Shown: positions 26,280 to 35,651, counted from the first letter of the stretch. The stretch is 64,000 nucleotides of DNA from Candidatus Lernaella stagnicola (GCA_030765525.1 JAVCCK010000038.1:186001-250000); one strand, 5' to 3'. Made by a program: numbers and translations. Notes: generated from the letters alone by a model not told the origin.

Positions 26280-27664
26280 ACACATGGAAATTCGCGATGC
26301 GCCTCCTCATCCTCATCCTGGCATTGGGTTTGCTGGTCGGCGCCTCCGGGTGCGGTAGCTGCGACGATGACGACAACGGCGGCGGTGGCGGCGGTGGCGG
26401 CGACGACGACACGGCGGACGACGACACGGCGGACGACGACACGGTAGACGACGACACGGTAGACGACGACACGGTAGACGACGACACGGCAGACGACGAC
26501 GATGACACACCCCTGCCCGAAGGCGTCGATGTCGAACCCGAAGACGGGGCTGCGGATGTACCTTTGATCGGGGCGCTGAGTATCACTTCCGACCTACCGC
26601 TGGACCCGGCGACGCTGGCGTTCAGCTTCACGGACGGGGTTAACATCGTTCCCGGAACCGAAAAGTTCAGCCTGGATGAAAGATCGTTTTACTACTTTCC
26701 CGACCGCCTGCTCGACCCGGCCGCGTCGTATGTTATGAACTTTACGCTTGACGACGCTTCGTATCAGACGGATTTCACCACTCTCAGCGACCCGGGTGTC
26801 GCGTCGCTCACCGGAAACGCCGACGCCGCGCCGGGAGAAGCCTTCGGTTGGAAAATCATCGTCGACGAGGTGCTCGTTCCCTCGGCCTTCACCGAGGCCA
26901 TCCGGGTGATGCTCGGGACGCTCGACTTCCTCGTCGCGCCCATTTTTCTCGACGTGGAAACACAGATTGCGACGCTTTCCGCCGGCGGCGGCGAGGCGAC
27001 GGATTTCGACGGGGACACCTTCCTGGAAATCAATCATGGGGCGACCGGCTACCAATGGGACGGAGAACTTAACGGGCAATATTTCTCCTTTGCCGGCTCG
27101 TTTGACGTGGAGATTCGCGACACTCTGATCACAGTCGATCATTTTACCGTCACGGGCCTTCTCGGCGAAAACGAGGATGAGGAACTGGAGATCGTCGACG
27201 GGTACGTCTCGGTGGGCTCGACCGATTGCGCCGGTTTGATTGAGGCCTTCCCCTACCTGCAGTGGTTGATCGATCAGATCTGCTTCGAGGACTACGGCCT
27301 ATTCGCGTACGTCAACATTCACGGGGAATACAATCCGCTGCCGGACATCGCCTTCGATCCTCCGTTGGCGGCGAGCGATTCGATCGAGGTCTCATTCGAT
27401 CCGGCTTTGTTTTCCATGTGGTCGGGGGTCGACAGCCTGAACACGCGTTTCGAGGTGTACCAGGAAGGAAGTTTGGTTCTTACTTCTTACGGTACGCCGG
27501 ACGCGGTCGAATTCCCCGATTGCTGCACGCAGGTGGACGTCGATTGGTACTCCTTCACCACGGCGCGGTTCAACATCCCGGCCGGGTCGGAACTCGCGGC
27601 GGGCGATTACACACTGAAATTTCAGATCGGTGGGTACGGATTCGAGAGTGACTTTACGATCTGA
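26276..27664 (+). CDS. lipoprotein with Asp-rich linker and Ig-like domain
   Basis: 462-residue predicted lipoprotein: signal LLILILALGLLVGASGC, then a linker of Asp and Gly (~25-80) with six DDDTA/DDDTV units encoded by 15-base repeats, and then beta-rich extracellular domains. The first, from about residue 80 (PLPEGVDVEPEDGAADVPL; LDPATLAFSFTDGVNIVPGT), has the Big_5/SbsA-type Ig-like pattern. The rest is beta-rich without a recognised enzyme motif. AGGGAG precedes the ATG at 26276. The acidic linker resembles those of the exported proteins at 38333-42129 but is placed at the N-terminus. Confidence 0.8.
   Translation: MNTWKFAMRLLILILALGLLVGASGCGSCDDDDNGGGGGGGGDDDTADDDTADDDTVDDDTVDDDTVDDDTADDDDDTPLPEGVDVEPEDGAADVPLIGALSITSDLPLDPATLAFSFTDGVNIVPGTEKFSLDERSFYYFPDRLLDPAASYVMNFTLDDASYQTDFTTLSDPGVASLTGNADAAPGEAFGWKIIVDEVLVPSAFTEAIRVMLGTLDFLVAPIFLDVETQIATLSAGGGEATDFDGDTFLEINHGATGYQWDGELNGQYFSFAGSFDVEIRDTLITVDHFTVTGLLGENEDEELEIVDGYVSVGSTDCAGLIEAFPYLQWLIDQICFEDYGLFAYVNIHGEYNPLPDIAFDPPLAASDSIEVSFDPALFSMWSGVDSLNTRFEVYQEGSLVLTSYGTPDAVEFPDCCTQVDVDWYSFTTARFNIPAGSELAAGDYTLKFQIGGYGFESDFTI
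26402..26491 (+). repeat. six 15-bp in-frame tandem repeats encoding DDDT(A/V)
   Basis: Six consecutive 15-base units of the form gacgacgacacgg(c/t)(g/a) run from 26402 to 26491 inside the lipoprotein gene. The translation alternates DDDTA and DDDTV. The repeat could change copy number by slippage without shifting the frame, altering linker length. Confidence 0.9.
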
Positions 27665-27754
27665 TCGACTCCGCGCCGCAGCCCTGTTTCGGTTTTCCTC
27701 GATCATCGAATCGTTCGGGGGAATTCGGGCTGATTTCTGGTATACATACGATCC

Positions 27755-28555
27755 ATGAATTCACTTTTTGTCACCCTCGGTGTGTGGGATACGACTCGGG
27801 TGTGGGAACTGCTCCGCCCGTATTGGGAAACCGGCCTCGCGAAAAATACCGCCGGCGTGGGCTTGGTATGCGCGTGGGGCCTGATCGCCCTGCTGGTCGC
27901 CGTGTGGGTGAAACGCCGCTTCGACCCGCCGCGATGGGCCGTACTCGCGGGGCTGCGCATCGTTCACGCCGGGTGGGTCATTATCGCCTTCCGCTGGATC
28001 GCCTACGGCAACACGGCGTGGTTCGCGTCTTGGGTCGTGGTGATTTTTTTCCTTCTGCTCAACGTGGCGGCCCGCAAAATGAAGTTCGCGCGGTCGCTGC
28101 TTGACGAGCATGAACCCGAACCGCCGTTGGGCAACATGTGGGCGGTGTTCGCCCTCGTGTGGCTGTGGTGGAAACCGGGCCTGCAATTTGTCGCGATGAG
28201 CGGCGTGTTCGCCGTCGCCTGGGGCGAAAGCGCGGCGATTGTCGGCGGACGCCTGTTCGGCAAGCATCGTTTTCGCTTTCGCGGCGCCCGCGGCCTGACC
28301 TTCGAAGCCGCTGCGATAATGGCCGCGGTAACCTTCCTGGCCTTGCTGGTGACTGTCCACGAATGCGCGCGCATTCCCACCTGGCATGTGCCGCGTTTCT
28401 GGCTCTGGGCGTGGGCGTTTTTCGGCGCCGCGCTGACGACCGGCGTGGCGACGGTCGCCTATCTCTACACGCCGCGCCCGTGGCAGCGCTGGACCATCCC
28501 GCTGGGCACGGCGGTGACTATGTACTACTACGCCGTCACCGGCTTTCACATGTGA
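27755..28555 (+). CDS. multi-pass membrane protein, distant CDP-diglyceride synthetase/dolichol-kinase-like
   Basis: 266 residues with about seven hydrophobic segments. The stretch GESAAIVGGRLFGKHRFRF followed by GARGLTFEAAAIMA has the layout of the DGxAxxxGRxFG...KSxEG motif of phosphatidate cytidylyltransferases and dolichol/phytol kinases, with Glu in place of the usual Asp and without the KS/EGS residues. So it is either a diverged lipid-phosphate enzyme or a related inactive membrane protein. Start ATG 27755, no strong Shine-Dalgarno. Its 3' end overlaps the convergent spsF-like gene by 10 bases. Confidence 0.72.
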   Translation: MNSLFVTLGVWDTTRVWELLRPYWETGLAKNTAGVGLVCAWGLIALLVAVWVKRRFDPPRWAVLAGLRIVHAGWVIIAFRWIAYGNTAWFASWVVVIFFLLLNVAARKMKFARSLLDEHEPEPPLGNMWAVFALVWLWWKPGLQFVAMSGVFAVAWGESAAIVGGRLFGKHRFRFRGARGLTFEAAAIMAAVTFLALLVTVHECARIPTWHVPRFWLWAWAFFGAALTTGVATVAYLYTPRPWQRWTIPLGTAVTMYYYAVTGFHM

Positions 28556-29685
28556 TAGACGCGCTCGAGGGTTTGGGCGATCACGTCGCTGCGCGTGGTT
28601 AAGGGCAGTACGGCGGCGTTCGACTTCTCTTCGATTTCCGCCACACCGGCCGGCGTGACGACCTCTTCGTCCACCAACACCAACTTGGCGCGGCTTTGTT
28701 CCGCGACATGAAACGCGGTGGCTTTTGCCAAGCGCCCGTCCGGCGCGTCGGGAGCCAATCCCTCCAGCGGGTAGCCGCGCTCGCGCAGCCAATCAGCCGC
28801 CGGCGTATCGCCGACCAACGTGACGCTGAACGCGGCGTGGTGCTCCTCGGCCATCTCAGTCGCCAATCGATACAACCGCTCACCGGCCGGGCCCGCAAAG
28901 GCTTCGGGACCGAGAATCATGTGGATCCGACGGGTAGCCGCCGAGACGTCCTTCTGCCGCACGTGTCGGTTGAGTTCCAACACCTCGGGGTGCTCGCGCA
29001 GCCAGCCCACCGCCTCGCGCAGATCGATCGGCCGCCCGGGTTGATAAAGGGCGTCGTAGATACGGGACATGAATTCGTAATCGGCGGGGACGTCGATGCT
29101 CATGCGAAATTCGCCCTGCAACTCGGGCAGTATTTGCATTTGCAGCGCACGGAATTGTTCGCGGTGCTGTCGAATATGAATCGTGACGTGCTCGCGGTCG
29201 GTGGCATCGTCGCTGAGTTCCGCCACGCGCCGTAGGGCGTCGACGGTCACCACTTCGAAGCCCTCGCAGGCGTGCGGCGCGTGCTCGTCGTAAATCACGT
29301 GATCGGCCCGCTCGGCGATCAGCGTGTCGATCATCCGGTCGATGTACTCCCAGTCGATCAGCGGCGAGTCGCTGCAGATGCGCACGATGATATCCAAACC
29401 CGCCACGTCGGCCGCGTGCAAAAAGCGATCGAGTACGTCGTGCTCGCTGCCGGTCACGGCCTCGACACCTAACTGCCGGGCCAGATCCAAAAGCTCGGCG
29501 TCGGCCGGGTCGGTCGTTGTGGCCAGCACGATTTTGTCCACCCGGCGGCACTGACGCAGACGTTCGATCACGTGCGCGAGCATCGGTTTGCCGGCCAACG
29601 GTCGCAGCACCTTGCCCGGCAAGCGGGTCGATCCCACCCGCGCTTGAATGATGGCGCCGACAACGGGCCGATAATCTTTTTCCAC
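28546..29685 (-). CDS. SpsF-like cytidylyltransferase with C-terminal extension
   Basis: About 379 residues. Residues 1-~240 belong to the SpsF/KdsB-type nucleotidyltransferases: GAIIQARVGSTRLPGKVL binds the nucleotide, then LATTTDPADAELLDLARQ and RICSDSPLID. Such enzymes activate acidic or amino sugars as CMP derivatives. The C-terminal ~130 residues (HMILGPEAFAGPAGERLYRL onward) look like a second glycosyltransferase-like Rossmann domain, as in PseG-type sugar hydrolases. GTG at 29685 is used because GGGAGG precedes it; a TTG at 29721 is less likely. Divergent from the Maf-like gene, a pairing that fits flagellin or surface glycosylation with nonulosonic-type sugars. Confidence 0.78.
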   Translation of the reverse strand: MEKDYRPVVGAIIQARVGSTRLPGKVLRPLAGKPMLAHVIERLRQCRRVDKIVLATTTDPADAELLDLARQLGVEAVTGSEHDVLDRFLHAADVAGLDIIVRICSDSPLIDWEYIDRMIDTLIAERADHVIYDEHAPHACEGFEVVTVDALRRVAELSDDATDREHVTIHIRQHREQFRALQMQILPELQGEFRMSIDVPADYEFMSRIYDALYQPGRPIDLREAVGWLREHPEVLELNRHVRQKDVSAATRRIHMILGPEAFAGPAGERLYRLATEMAEEHHAAFSVTLVGDTPAADWLRERGYPLEGLAPDAPDGRLAKATAFHVAEQSRAKLVLVDEEVVTPAGVAEIEEKSNAAVLPLTTRSDVIAQTLERVYHM

Positions 29686-29721
29686 GCGATCCTCCCTGCG
29701 AGCTTGAGTTCCACCCGGCAA

Positions 29722-29750
29722 TTGTCGAAAACCTTAGGGAAGCTTATTAC
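29722..29750 (+). promoter_or_regulatory. candidate promoter of the Maf-like gene
   Basis: TTGTCG at 29722-29727 and TATTAC at 29745-29750 are separated by 17 bases; transcription would begin about 35 bases before the ATG at 29793. The match to consensus is moderate. Confidence 0.35.
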
Positions 29751-29792
29751 TATTGTAGAAAGCACGTCGGCTTGCGGCAATAAGGAACTCCC

Positions 29793-31667
29793 ATGAGTGA
29801 TACGTCATTTGATCAGTCGCTATTTGAAAAAAATATTAGCCTGTTAGCCAAACGCGACGAGAGCCTCGCACGGCGCATCCGCGAGACGCCGCCGGGGCCG
29901 GAAATCGTCGTGGAAGCGGCCAAAGACGGTGACCTCACGATGGTGCTCGACGGTCGACCGCTGCTGTCTCGCTACGCTCCGCTGCGCGATGTCGAACGCC
30001 TGGTGCGGGACGAGGGGGAAAACGACAGCACCAAACGCGTTTTGGTCGTGCTCGGCTTCGAGCTCGGTTATGTGGCCGAGGAGTTGCTGCGCCGGACGCA
30101 CGGCGTGGTGTACCTGGCTGAACCGCGCCGCGAAGTATGGCGCGCGGCGTTCGGCGCACGAGACCTGACAAAGCTTCTTTCCAACGACCGCCTTTTTCTA
30201 TATGACGAAATCGATCGTCTTTTCTTTCGCATAAACTTCGGCGTGCGGTTGGAAATGAACGTGGCCGTGTTCGTTCTGCCGGCGGTCTCGCAGCAATATG
30301 GTGAACACGTCCGGCTTTTCGAAAAACGAATCGAGGCCCTGGTGCGGGATTCGCAGGTGCTCTCATTCACCGCGTTGCACCGCCAGGTGGAGTGGTTCGA
30401 CAACCTCTTCGATAATTTTCCGCGCTACGCCGGGTTGCCTTCCGTGGTTGCGCTGCGCAACAAGTTGAAGGGACTGCCGGCGGTTATTGTTTCGGCGGGC
30501 CCGAGCCTCGATAAAAACGTCCACCTGCTCGAACGTTGGAAAGGACGCGGGGTCATCATCGCGGTCGGCACTTCGCTGCAAAAATGCCAAATGACCGGCG
30601 TGGCGCCGGACCTGTGCGTCGCCCTGGAAGCCAACGACATCTCCGGGCAGTTTACCGACACACCCCTCCTGGCCAACGCCTACCTGGCCCTGATGGTCAA
30701 ATGCCACCCCAAACTGTGGGATCTGCAATCCAAAGGAACTTTCTATTTCGCCAATCACGCCTCCGACAGCATTTGGATGTTGAATCTGCTGGGCAACCGC
30801 AACGCGGTGTTGTCCTTCAGCGGGTCGGTATCCACCGCCGCCTTCTCGCTGGCCGCGTTCATGGGCTGTAACCCGCTCGTGTTGATCGGCCAGGATTTAG
30901 CCTTCGCGGCCGGCGGGGAAAGCCACGCGGAGGGTATCGGAAAGGGCGGCGATTTCAGCGTGAAGAAAGAGCTTCTCGACCACGCGGCCGAAATGCAGGA
31001 CGACCTCGTGCTTGTCGATGGCTACGAAGGCGGGAGCGTCGTGACGCGTACGAACCTGCGCAACTACCTCATCTGGTTCGAACAGCACATCCCGCAGATC
31101 GCCGCTTTGGGCGTGCGGGTGATTAACGCGACCGAGGGCGGCGCGAAAATTCGTGGGGCCGAACAACTGCCTTTCGCCGAGGTGACCGACCGTTTGCTGG
31201 GCGACGAAGTGTCGATTCAGTCCTCCATCGACGAGGCGTTCCAGCCCGATCCCCTGCCGAAACCCTTGATATTGCAGGAGTTAGCAAGCACGAAAAAAGG
31301 TTTGCAGGAAATCGTACGGCGGGCCGAAAAAGGGCGCGGACGGGCGATCAAAGCGCAGAAACTCATGGATCGCCCCGACGTGCCGGTCGATCATGTCAAC
31401 CAACTGATCGCAAAAATAGACCACGACGAAAAGACCTTACTGAAGCTGGCTTCGGAACTTTCGGATCTGCTGACCGCCGTGGGCGGCCGTGAGATTCTCG
31501 TCGCGACCACGGCGTTTGACTACGAAGGACTTTCCCGTCAGGACGCGGTGCGCCTGAACCTCAAACAAACCGCCACGATGTACAACGGTCTGGCAAGAGC
31601 CGGGCGGCACGTGCTGAACAAGATCAAGAGCCTCGAGGCGGCGCTGGCCGACATGCCGGACGACTGA
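29793..31667 (+). CDS. DUF115/Maf-like motility accessory factor (glycosyltransferase)
   Basis: 624 residues of the DUF115/MAF_flag10 family. Maf proteins transfer nonulosonic acids such as pseudaminic acid to flagellin in the cytoplasm. The central domain has the family motif PAVIVSAGPSLDKN (~227-240) and LIGQDLAFAAGGESHAEG (~370). The N-terminal part is the usual Maf accessory domain and the C-terminal ~120 residues are helical. No flagellar genes are in the window, so the acceptor could be flagellin elsewhere or another surface protein. It stands divergent from the spsF-like gene, which could supply its sugar donor, and abuts the end of mutS2. Confidence 0.82.
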   Translation: MSDTSFDQSLFEKNISLLAKRDESLARRIRETPPGPEIVVEAAKDGDLTMVLDGRPLLSRYAPLRDVERLVRDEGENDSTKRVLVVLGFELGYVAEELLRRTHGVVYLAEPRREVWRAAFGARDLTKLLSNDRLFLYDEIDRLFFRINFGVRLEMNVAVFVLPAVSQQYGEHVRLFEKRIEALVRDSQVLSFTALHRQVEWFDNLFDNFPRYAGLPSVVALRNKLKGLPAVIVSAGPSLDKNVHLLERWKGRGVIIAVGTSLQKCQMTGVAPDLCVALEANDISGQFTDTPLLANAYLALMVKCHPKLWDLQSKGTFYFANHASDSIWMLNLLGNRNAVLSFSGSVSTAAFSLAAFMGCNPLVLIGQDLAFAAGGESHAEGIGKGGDFSVKKELLDHAAEMQDDLVLVDGYEGGSVVTRTNLRNYLIWFEQHIPQIAALGVRVINATEGGAKIRGAEQLPFAEVTDRLLGDEVSIQSSIDEAFQPDPLPKPLILQELASTKKGLQEIVRRAEKGRGRAIKAQKLMDRPDVPVDHVNQLIAKIDHDEKTLLKLASELSDLLTAVGGREILVATTAFDYEGLSRQDAVRLNLKQTATMYNGLARAGRHVLNKIKSLEAALADMPDD

Positions 31668-34052
31668 CTACAAATCCAGTTCGACTACCGTGACGCCGTC
31701 GCTGCCCTCGCCGCGACGCCCAGGCCGGAAGCTGCGCGCGTACGGACAACTGCGCAAATAGTCACGCACCAGCCGCTTGAGTACGCCGGTGCCGTGGCCG
31801 TGGATGATCGTCACTTCGCCCAGGCGCATGCGAAGGGCTTGGTCGAGGAAGCGTTCGGTTTCGATCACGGCGTCGTCGCCGGTTTGGCCGCGTAGATCCA
31901 ACCGCGTGAAGTTCCCATCGTTTTCGTGCGTGACCACGGCAACCCGGGGCCGCAACGGAGCCGGCGCGGGCTTGGCGTCGCGACGCAGGAAGCACCCCTC
32001 GGCGGGCACCGTCACCTTCTTCTCGCGCATGAGCAGGCGCACGTTGCCGCGATTGTCGGGGCGCTCGAGCAACATGCCGCTTTCGTCCAGCGCCCGCACG
32101 AAGATTTCCGCGCCGTCGGGTACGGCATCCCAGTCATCGATGGGCAGCAGGCCTTCGGGCAGGGGCTCACTTTCCACGGCCGGCAGCACGGCCTCGGCTT
32201 GTTCCGCCACCCGGCGCAACTGCGTGCGCGCTTTTTCAGCCGCTTCAAACGACGGCGCCGCCTGCAGTTCGGCAATGACGGCTTTGATCTCTTTCTTGGC
32301 CAAATCGAGTTCCTGTTTGAGGCTTTCGCGCTCGGCTTCGGCGATGCACCGCTTCTTCTCTCGCAGTTCGGCCAATATTTCCTGCTGGCGCTCTCGCTCG
32401 GCCTCTGCCTCGGCCAACGCCGTTTCCGCCTTACGCGAGGCCGACACCCATTTTTGCCGCTCTTCTTCCAAGCGACCGATCACCGCCTCGAGCTGGGTAT
32501 CGGTGCCGCCGGCGAAATCGCGCGCCGCTTCGACCAGCTCGGCCGACAAGCCCAGACGCGCGGCGATAGCAAAGGCGCTCGACCGCCCCGGCGTACCGGG
32601 CAGCAATTGGAAGGTGGGGGTCATCGATTCTTCGTCGAAGGCCATGGCCGCGTTGCTCCATCCATCTCGGATTTGCGCAAAGGCCATCAGGTCGGAAAAA
32701 TGCGTGGTCACAAAGGTGCGCGCCCGCCCGGCGTGCAATTTTTCGAGAATGGCCTTGGCCAACGCCACGCCCTGGGCGGGATCGGTGCCCTCGCCGATTT
32801 CGTCGATCAGCACGAGGCTGTTGGGCACCAGTTCGTCGACGATGTACTTGAGGTTCAGCAAGTGGCTGGAAAAGCTCGACAGGTTGGCTTCGATCGACTG
32901 CTCGTCGCCGATGACCGCAAAGACGCGGCGGAACACCGGCATGCGCCCGTCGGGGCCGCAAGGTAGATGCAGCCCGGCGCGGAGCATCAGCGCGCACAGG
33001 CCGATGCTTTTGAGCAGCACGGTTTTGCCGCCGGTGTTGGGTCCGGAAAGCACCAGCGTGCGCACGTCCTCGGCGACCACGTCGTTGGGGATCACGTTGT
33101 CCATCTGCAGCGCCAGCAGGGGGTGGCGCATCGCGGGCAGGAAAATCGTCCCGGACTTGGTCGCTTCCACCGGGTGCGCCTTGAGGTCGTCGGCGAGGCG
33201 GGCCTTGGCGAAGATCACGTCCAGGGCTGTCATGACGTCAATCGCCTCTTCGAGTTCGTCGATCACTTCGGCGACTTTGTAGGTCAGTTCGAGCAGGATG
33301 CGATGGATCTCGCGGTCGATTTCCAACTCGGCGGTACGCAGGCGGTTGTTCAGATGCGTGATCTGCCGCGGCTCGATGTACACCGATTGCCCGGTTTGGC
33401 TGATGTCGTGCACGATGCCGTCCAGCGTGCCTTTGCGTTCGACTTTCACCGGCACGACAAAGCGCCCGTTGCGCAGCGTAAATATCCGTTCTTGCAGGAT
33501 ATCTTCGTAATCCGGGCCGGCGATCATGCGCTCCAACGTGGCGTGAATCTGGTCGTGAACGACGCGGTAGCGGTCACGCAGTTGGCGCAGTTCCGGGCTG
33601 GCGTTGTCGGCCACGCGCCCGTCGCGTTCGATGCGGGCGAAAATTTCCTTTTCCAACAGTGATTCGGCAGGCAGAAGGTTGGCCCGCTGGGCCAGGCGCG
33701 GCAAGCGTTCGCTTTCTTCCTCGAGCAGCGCCCGCGTTTTGCGGCTAAGACGCAGCAACGCAGCTACCGCCAGCAGGTCCGTCCCCTCCAGAGCGCTGCC
33801 GACCCGGGCCCGCTTACCGATGGGGCCGATGTCGCGCACGTCGGCAAACGACAACTCCACACTGCGGAGCAGCAGTTCGCGCGCCTCGGAGACGTCGCTC
33901 ATCATCGCGCGGGCCGCATCCACGTCAGCGGCGAGTTCCACTTCGAGGCAGGCCGCACCGCCCAACTCGGATGTCGCCCGCTTCGCCAGTAGCGTCAACA
34001 GGCGATCCCATTCCACCAGCGCCGCGGCTTTGCCGATCGCGTAAGGGCTCAT
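31668..34052 (-). CDS. mutS2: MutS2-family ATPase/endonuclease
   Basis: 794 residues, full MutS2 length. Order: an N-terminal core/lever region, an ABC-type ATPase with Walker A SGPNTGGKTVLLKSIG near residue 335 and Walker B LVLIDEIGEGTDPAQG near 411, a long Glu/Arg-rich coiled coil (~515-640), and a C-terminal Smr endonuclease domain with LDLRGQT and IIHGHGTGVLKR. MutS2 lacks the mismatch-recognition domains of MutS. It suppresses recombination in some species and acts as a ribosome-collision splitting factor in Bacillus subtilis. Its stop codon directly abuts that of the Maf-like gene. Start ATG 34052. Confidence 0.92.
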   Translation of the reverse strand: MSPYAIGKAAALVEWDRLLTLLAKRATSELGGAACLEVELAADVDAARAMMSDVSEARELLLRSVELSFADVRDIGPIGKRARVGSALEGTDLLAVAALLRLSRKTRALLEEESERLPRLAQRANLLPAESLLEKEIFARIERDGRVADNASPELRQLRDRYRVVHDQIHATLERMIAGPDYEDILQERIFTLRNGRFVVPVKVERKGTLDGIVHDISQTGQSVYIEPRQITHLNNRLRTAELEIDREIHRILLELTYKVAEVIDELEEAIDVMTALDVIFAKARLADDLKAHPVEATKSGTIFLPAMRHPLLALQMDNVIPNDVVAEDVRTLVLSGPNTGGKTVLLKSIGLCALMLRAGLHLPCGPDGRMPVFRRVFAVIGDEQSIEANLSSFSSHLLNLKYIVDELVPNSLVLIDEIGEGTDPAQGVALAKAILEKLHAGRARTFVTTHFSDLMAFAQIRDGWSNAAMAFDEESMTPTFQLLPGTPGRSSAFAIAARLGLSAELVEAARDFAGGTDTQLEAVIGRLEEERQKWVSASRKAETALAEAEAERERQQEILAELREKKRCIAEAERESLKQELDLAKKEIKAVIAELQAAPSFEAAEKARTQLRRVAEQAEAVLPAVESEPLPEGLLPIDDWDAVPDGAEIFVRALDESGMLLERPDNRGNVRLLMREKKVTVPAEGCFLRRDAKPAPAPLRPRVAVVTHENDGNFTRLDLRGQTGDDAVIETERFLDQALRMRLGEVTIIHGHGTGVLKRLVRDYLRSCPYARSFRPGRRGEGSDGVTVVELDL

Positions 34053-34077
34053 GTGTTCATCCTCATCTCCGGTTCCC

Positions 34078-34836
34078 TCAAGCTAGGGCGGGGACCAAGC
34101 GGCCGACTTTAATGCTCGCCGCATGCGGCAGCAATCCGCCGCCGACGCCCTCGAACCAGCCGTGAATTTGGTACGCTTGGGGCTGGAAGGTCAACAGGCA
34201 AATTGCCACCGGGGCTCCGGCCGGAATGTCGCGCAGCGGCGCCACGGTCCCGGTGCCGCAGACAAGCGCCCCAGAGCCGGCCGGTACCATCGAGAAGCAG
34301 GGCAGTGCGAGCGGTTTTCCGTCCTCGTCGAGGTAGGCGACGGATTTGACGGCCTTGAGCATCGAAAATCGCTGCGCCACTTCTTGCGGCAGTTCGTGCG
34401 GGTAGTCGTCGCCGCGGGCGATGCCGAACATGCGTACGACGGCGTATTCAATCGTGAGCCGCAGCGAGGAAATCCGGCCCGCGGCGGTCACCGCAACCGG
34501 TCGCAAGCGGCCCCAGCGGCCAATGGGATCGCCGGGCGCGCCGTCTTCGAAGGCGACGAATTCGGTTTGCAGATTCCACCAGTTCATCCGCTGGTCGATG
34601 ACCAGCAGGGCGCTGCGCGGATCGTGGCCGAGATCGTGTAGGACACGGTCGGGCAGCACGGCGGCCAAGCGCAGTTCGTCGCCGTCTCGCCGGGCCGATA
34701 GCGCGGGCACGAGTGAGGGCTGGTCGTCGGCTCCGCGCGTGGCCAGAAAACGCGCCGCACCGTCGCCGGTCAGGGCCTGTTGCAGCAACGGCGATGGGGT
34801 GAAGGTTTCGGTCATCGTGGGCTCGGGCTCCCTCAT
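34078..34836 (-). CDS. pyridoxamine 5'-phosphate oxidase-like flavin split-barrel protein
   Basis: About 252 residues with the FMN-binding split-barrel pattern: FLATRGADDQPSLVPALSAR, then SALLVIDQRMNWWNLQTEF, then GRISSLRLTIEYAVVRMFG. Members bind FMN, F420 or haem; the reaction is unknown. The ATG at 34836 overlaps the TGA of the upstream lipoprotein gene (ATGA), suggesting coupling; an internal ATG at 34815 is the alternative. Downstream end 26 bases before the mutS2 start. Confidence 0.72.
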   Translation of the reverse strand: MREPEPTMTETFTPSPLLQQALTGDGAARFLATRGADDQPSLVPALSARRDGDELRLAAVLPDRVLHDLGHDPRSALLVIDQRMNWWNLQTEFVAFEDGAPGDPIGRWGRLRPVAVTAAGRISSLRLTIEYAVVRMFGIARGDDYPHELPQEVAQRFSMLKAVKSVAYLDEDGKPLALPCFSMVPAGSGALVCGTGTVAPLRDIPAGAPVAICLLTFQPQAYQIHGWFEGVGGGLLPHAASIKVGRLVPALA

Positions 34837-35483
34837 TGTCGCATCGCGTAGCCGTCGGATTCGTTGATGATGCGGCTGTGGCCGACCGGTAGCGTCTGGC
34901 TGCAATCGCCGTCGGTGTCGGTGATCACGAAGCCGAAGACGAAGGGGTGCAGGTGGCCGCCTTCCAGACAGGCCGAGTAGATCGTCGGGCGGCGGTACTC
35001 GCAATCGTCGACGGCGGAGTACCCGGAAATATCGGCGTACACGGAGAAGCATCCTTCGCTGCCGGCGATGAAGGCGTTGTTGTCGCTGGAGCTGTCGGCC
35101 CCGCCTTGGTAGGCGATGCCGATCCGCCCGGCGGCCGTCTGCTCGCTGAATTCAAAAAGGTAGGCCACGATCACCAGGCTCAGATCGAGGTCGTCGTAGA
35201 CAATCTGCAGCGAGTCGGCCCCGAAACCGCCATCGACCGTGGGCGGCTCGTCGCCGAAATACAGCGGCAGGCCCGCACTGCGGAAAGCCTCGAGCTGTTC
35301 GGGCGTAAACAGGTCGTTGACGCCGTCGGGCACTTCGTCGATGTTGCCGTCCCCGTCACCGTCGACCGGGTCGTTGGGGTTGCCGCCGCCCAGCGAGGCC
35401 ACTTGGGGCTGCTCGGCGTCGCCGCAGCCGATCATGACCGGCAGTAGAACCATACTGATTAGACCTATGATCGTGAGGCGCAT
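34833..35483 (-). CDS. predicted lipoprotein, unknown function
   Basis: 216 residues: signal MRLTIIGLISMVLLPVMIGC with a lipobox-like MIGC at 20, then a short Asp/Gly linker (DGDGDGNIDEVPDG) resembling a calcium-binding or dockerin-type loop, then a mixed domain with several cysteines (SEGCFSVYADI, DDCEYRRP, SACLEGGH, GDCSQ) that could form disulfides outside the cytoplasm. No family recognised. Start ATG 35483. Coupled to the split-barrel gene downstream. Confidence 0.75.
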   Translation of the reverse strand: MRLTIIGLISMVLLPVMIGCGDAEQPQVASLGGGNPNDPVDGDGDGNIDEVPDGVNDLFTPEQLEAFRSAGLPLYFGDEPPTVDGGFGADSLQIVYDDLDLSLVIVAYLFEFSEQTAAGRIGIAYQGGADSSSDNNAFIAGSEGCFSVYADISGYSAVDDCEYRRPTIYSACLEGGHLHPFVFGFVITDTDGDCSQTLPVGHSRIINESDGYAMRQ

Positions 35484-35585
35484 TGTGTCATTCTCCCGTC
35501 CTTGCGCCGCTATGGTAGCGAATCGACGCGGCGCGGGCTAGACGGCGGGCGATTGTTTTCCAGAGCGGGTCGCATTAGCGGTCGA

Positions 35586-35614
35586 TTGACACTGGCAAGT
35601 CCCTTTTGTACCTT
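35586..35614 (+). promoter_or_regulatory. candidate promoter of the TMTC-like gene
   Basis: A perfect TTGACA at 35586-35591 with TACCTT at 35609-35614, spacing 17 bases, about 40 bases ahead of the ATG at 35652. The -10 match is weak. Confidence 0.35.
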
Positions 35615-35651
35615 CGGTCAATCTTTTCCGGGTCGGAATTGAGAGGACTGT

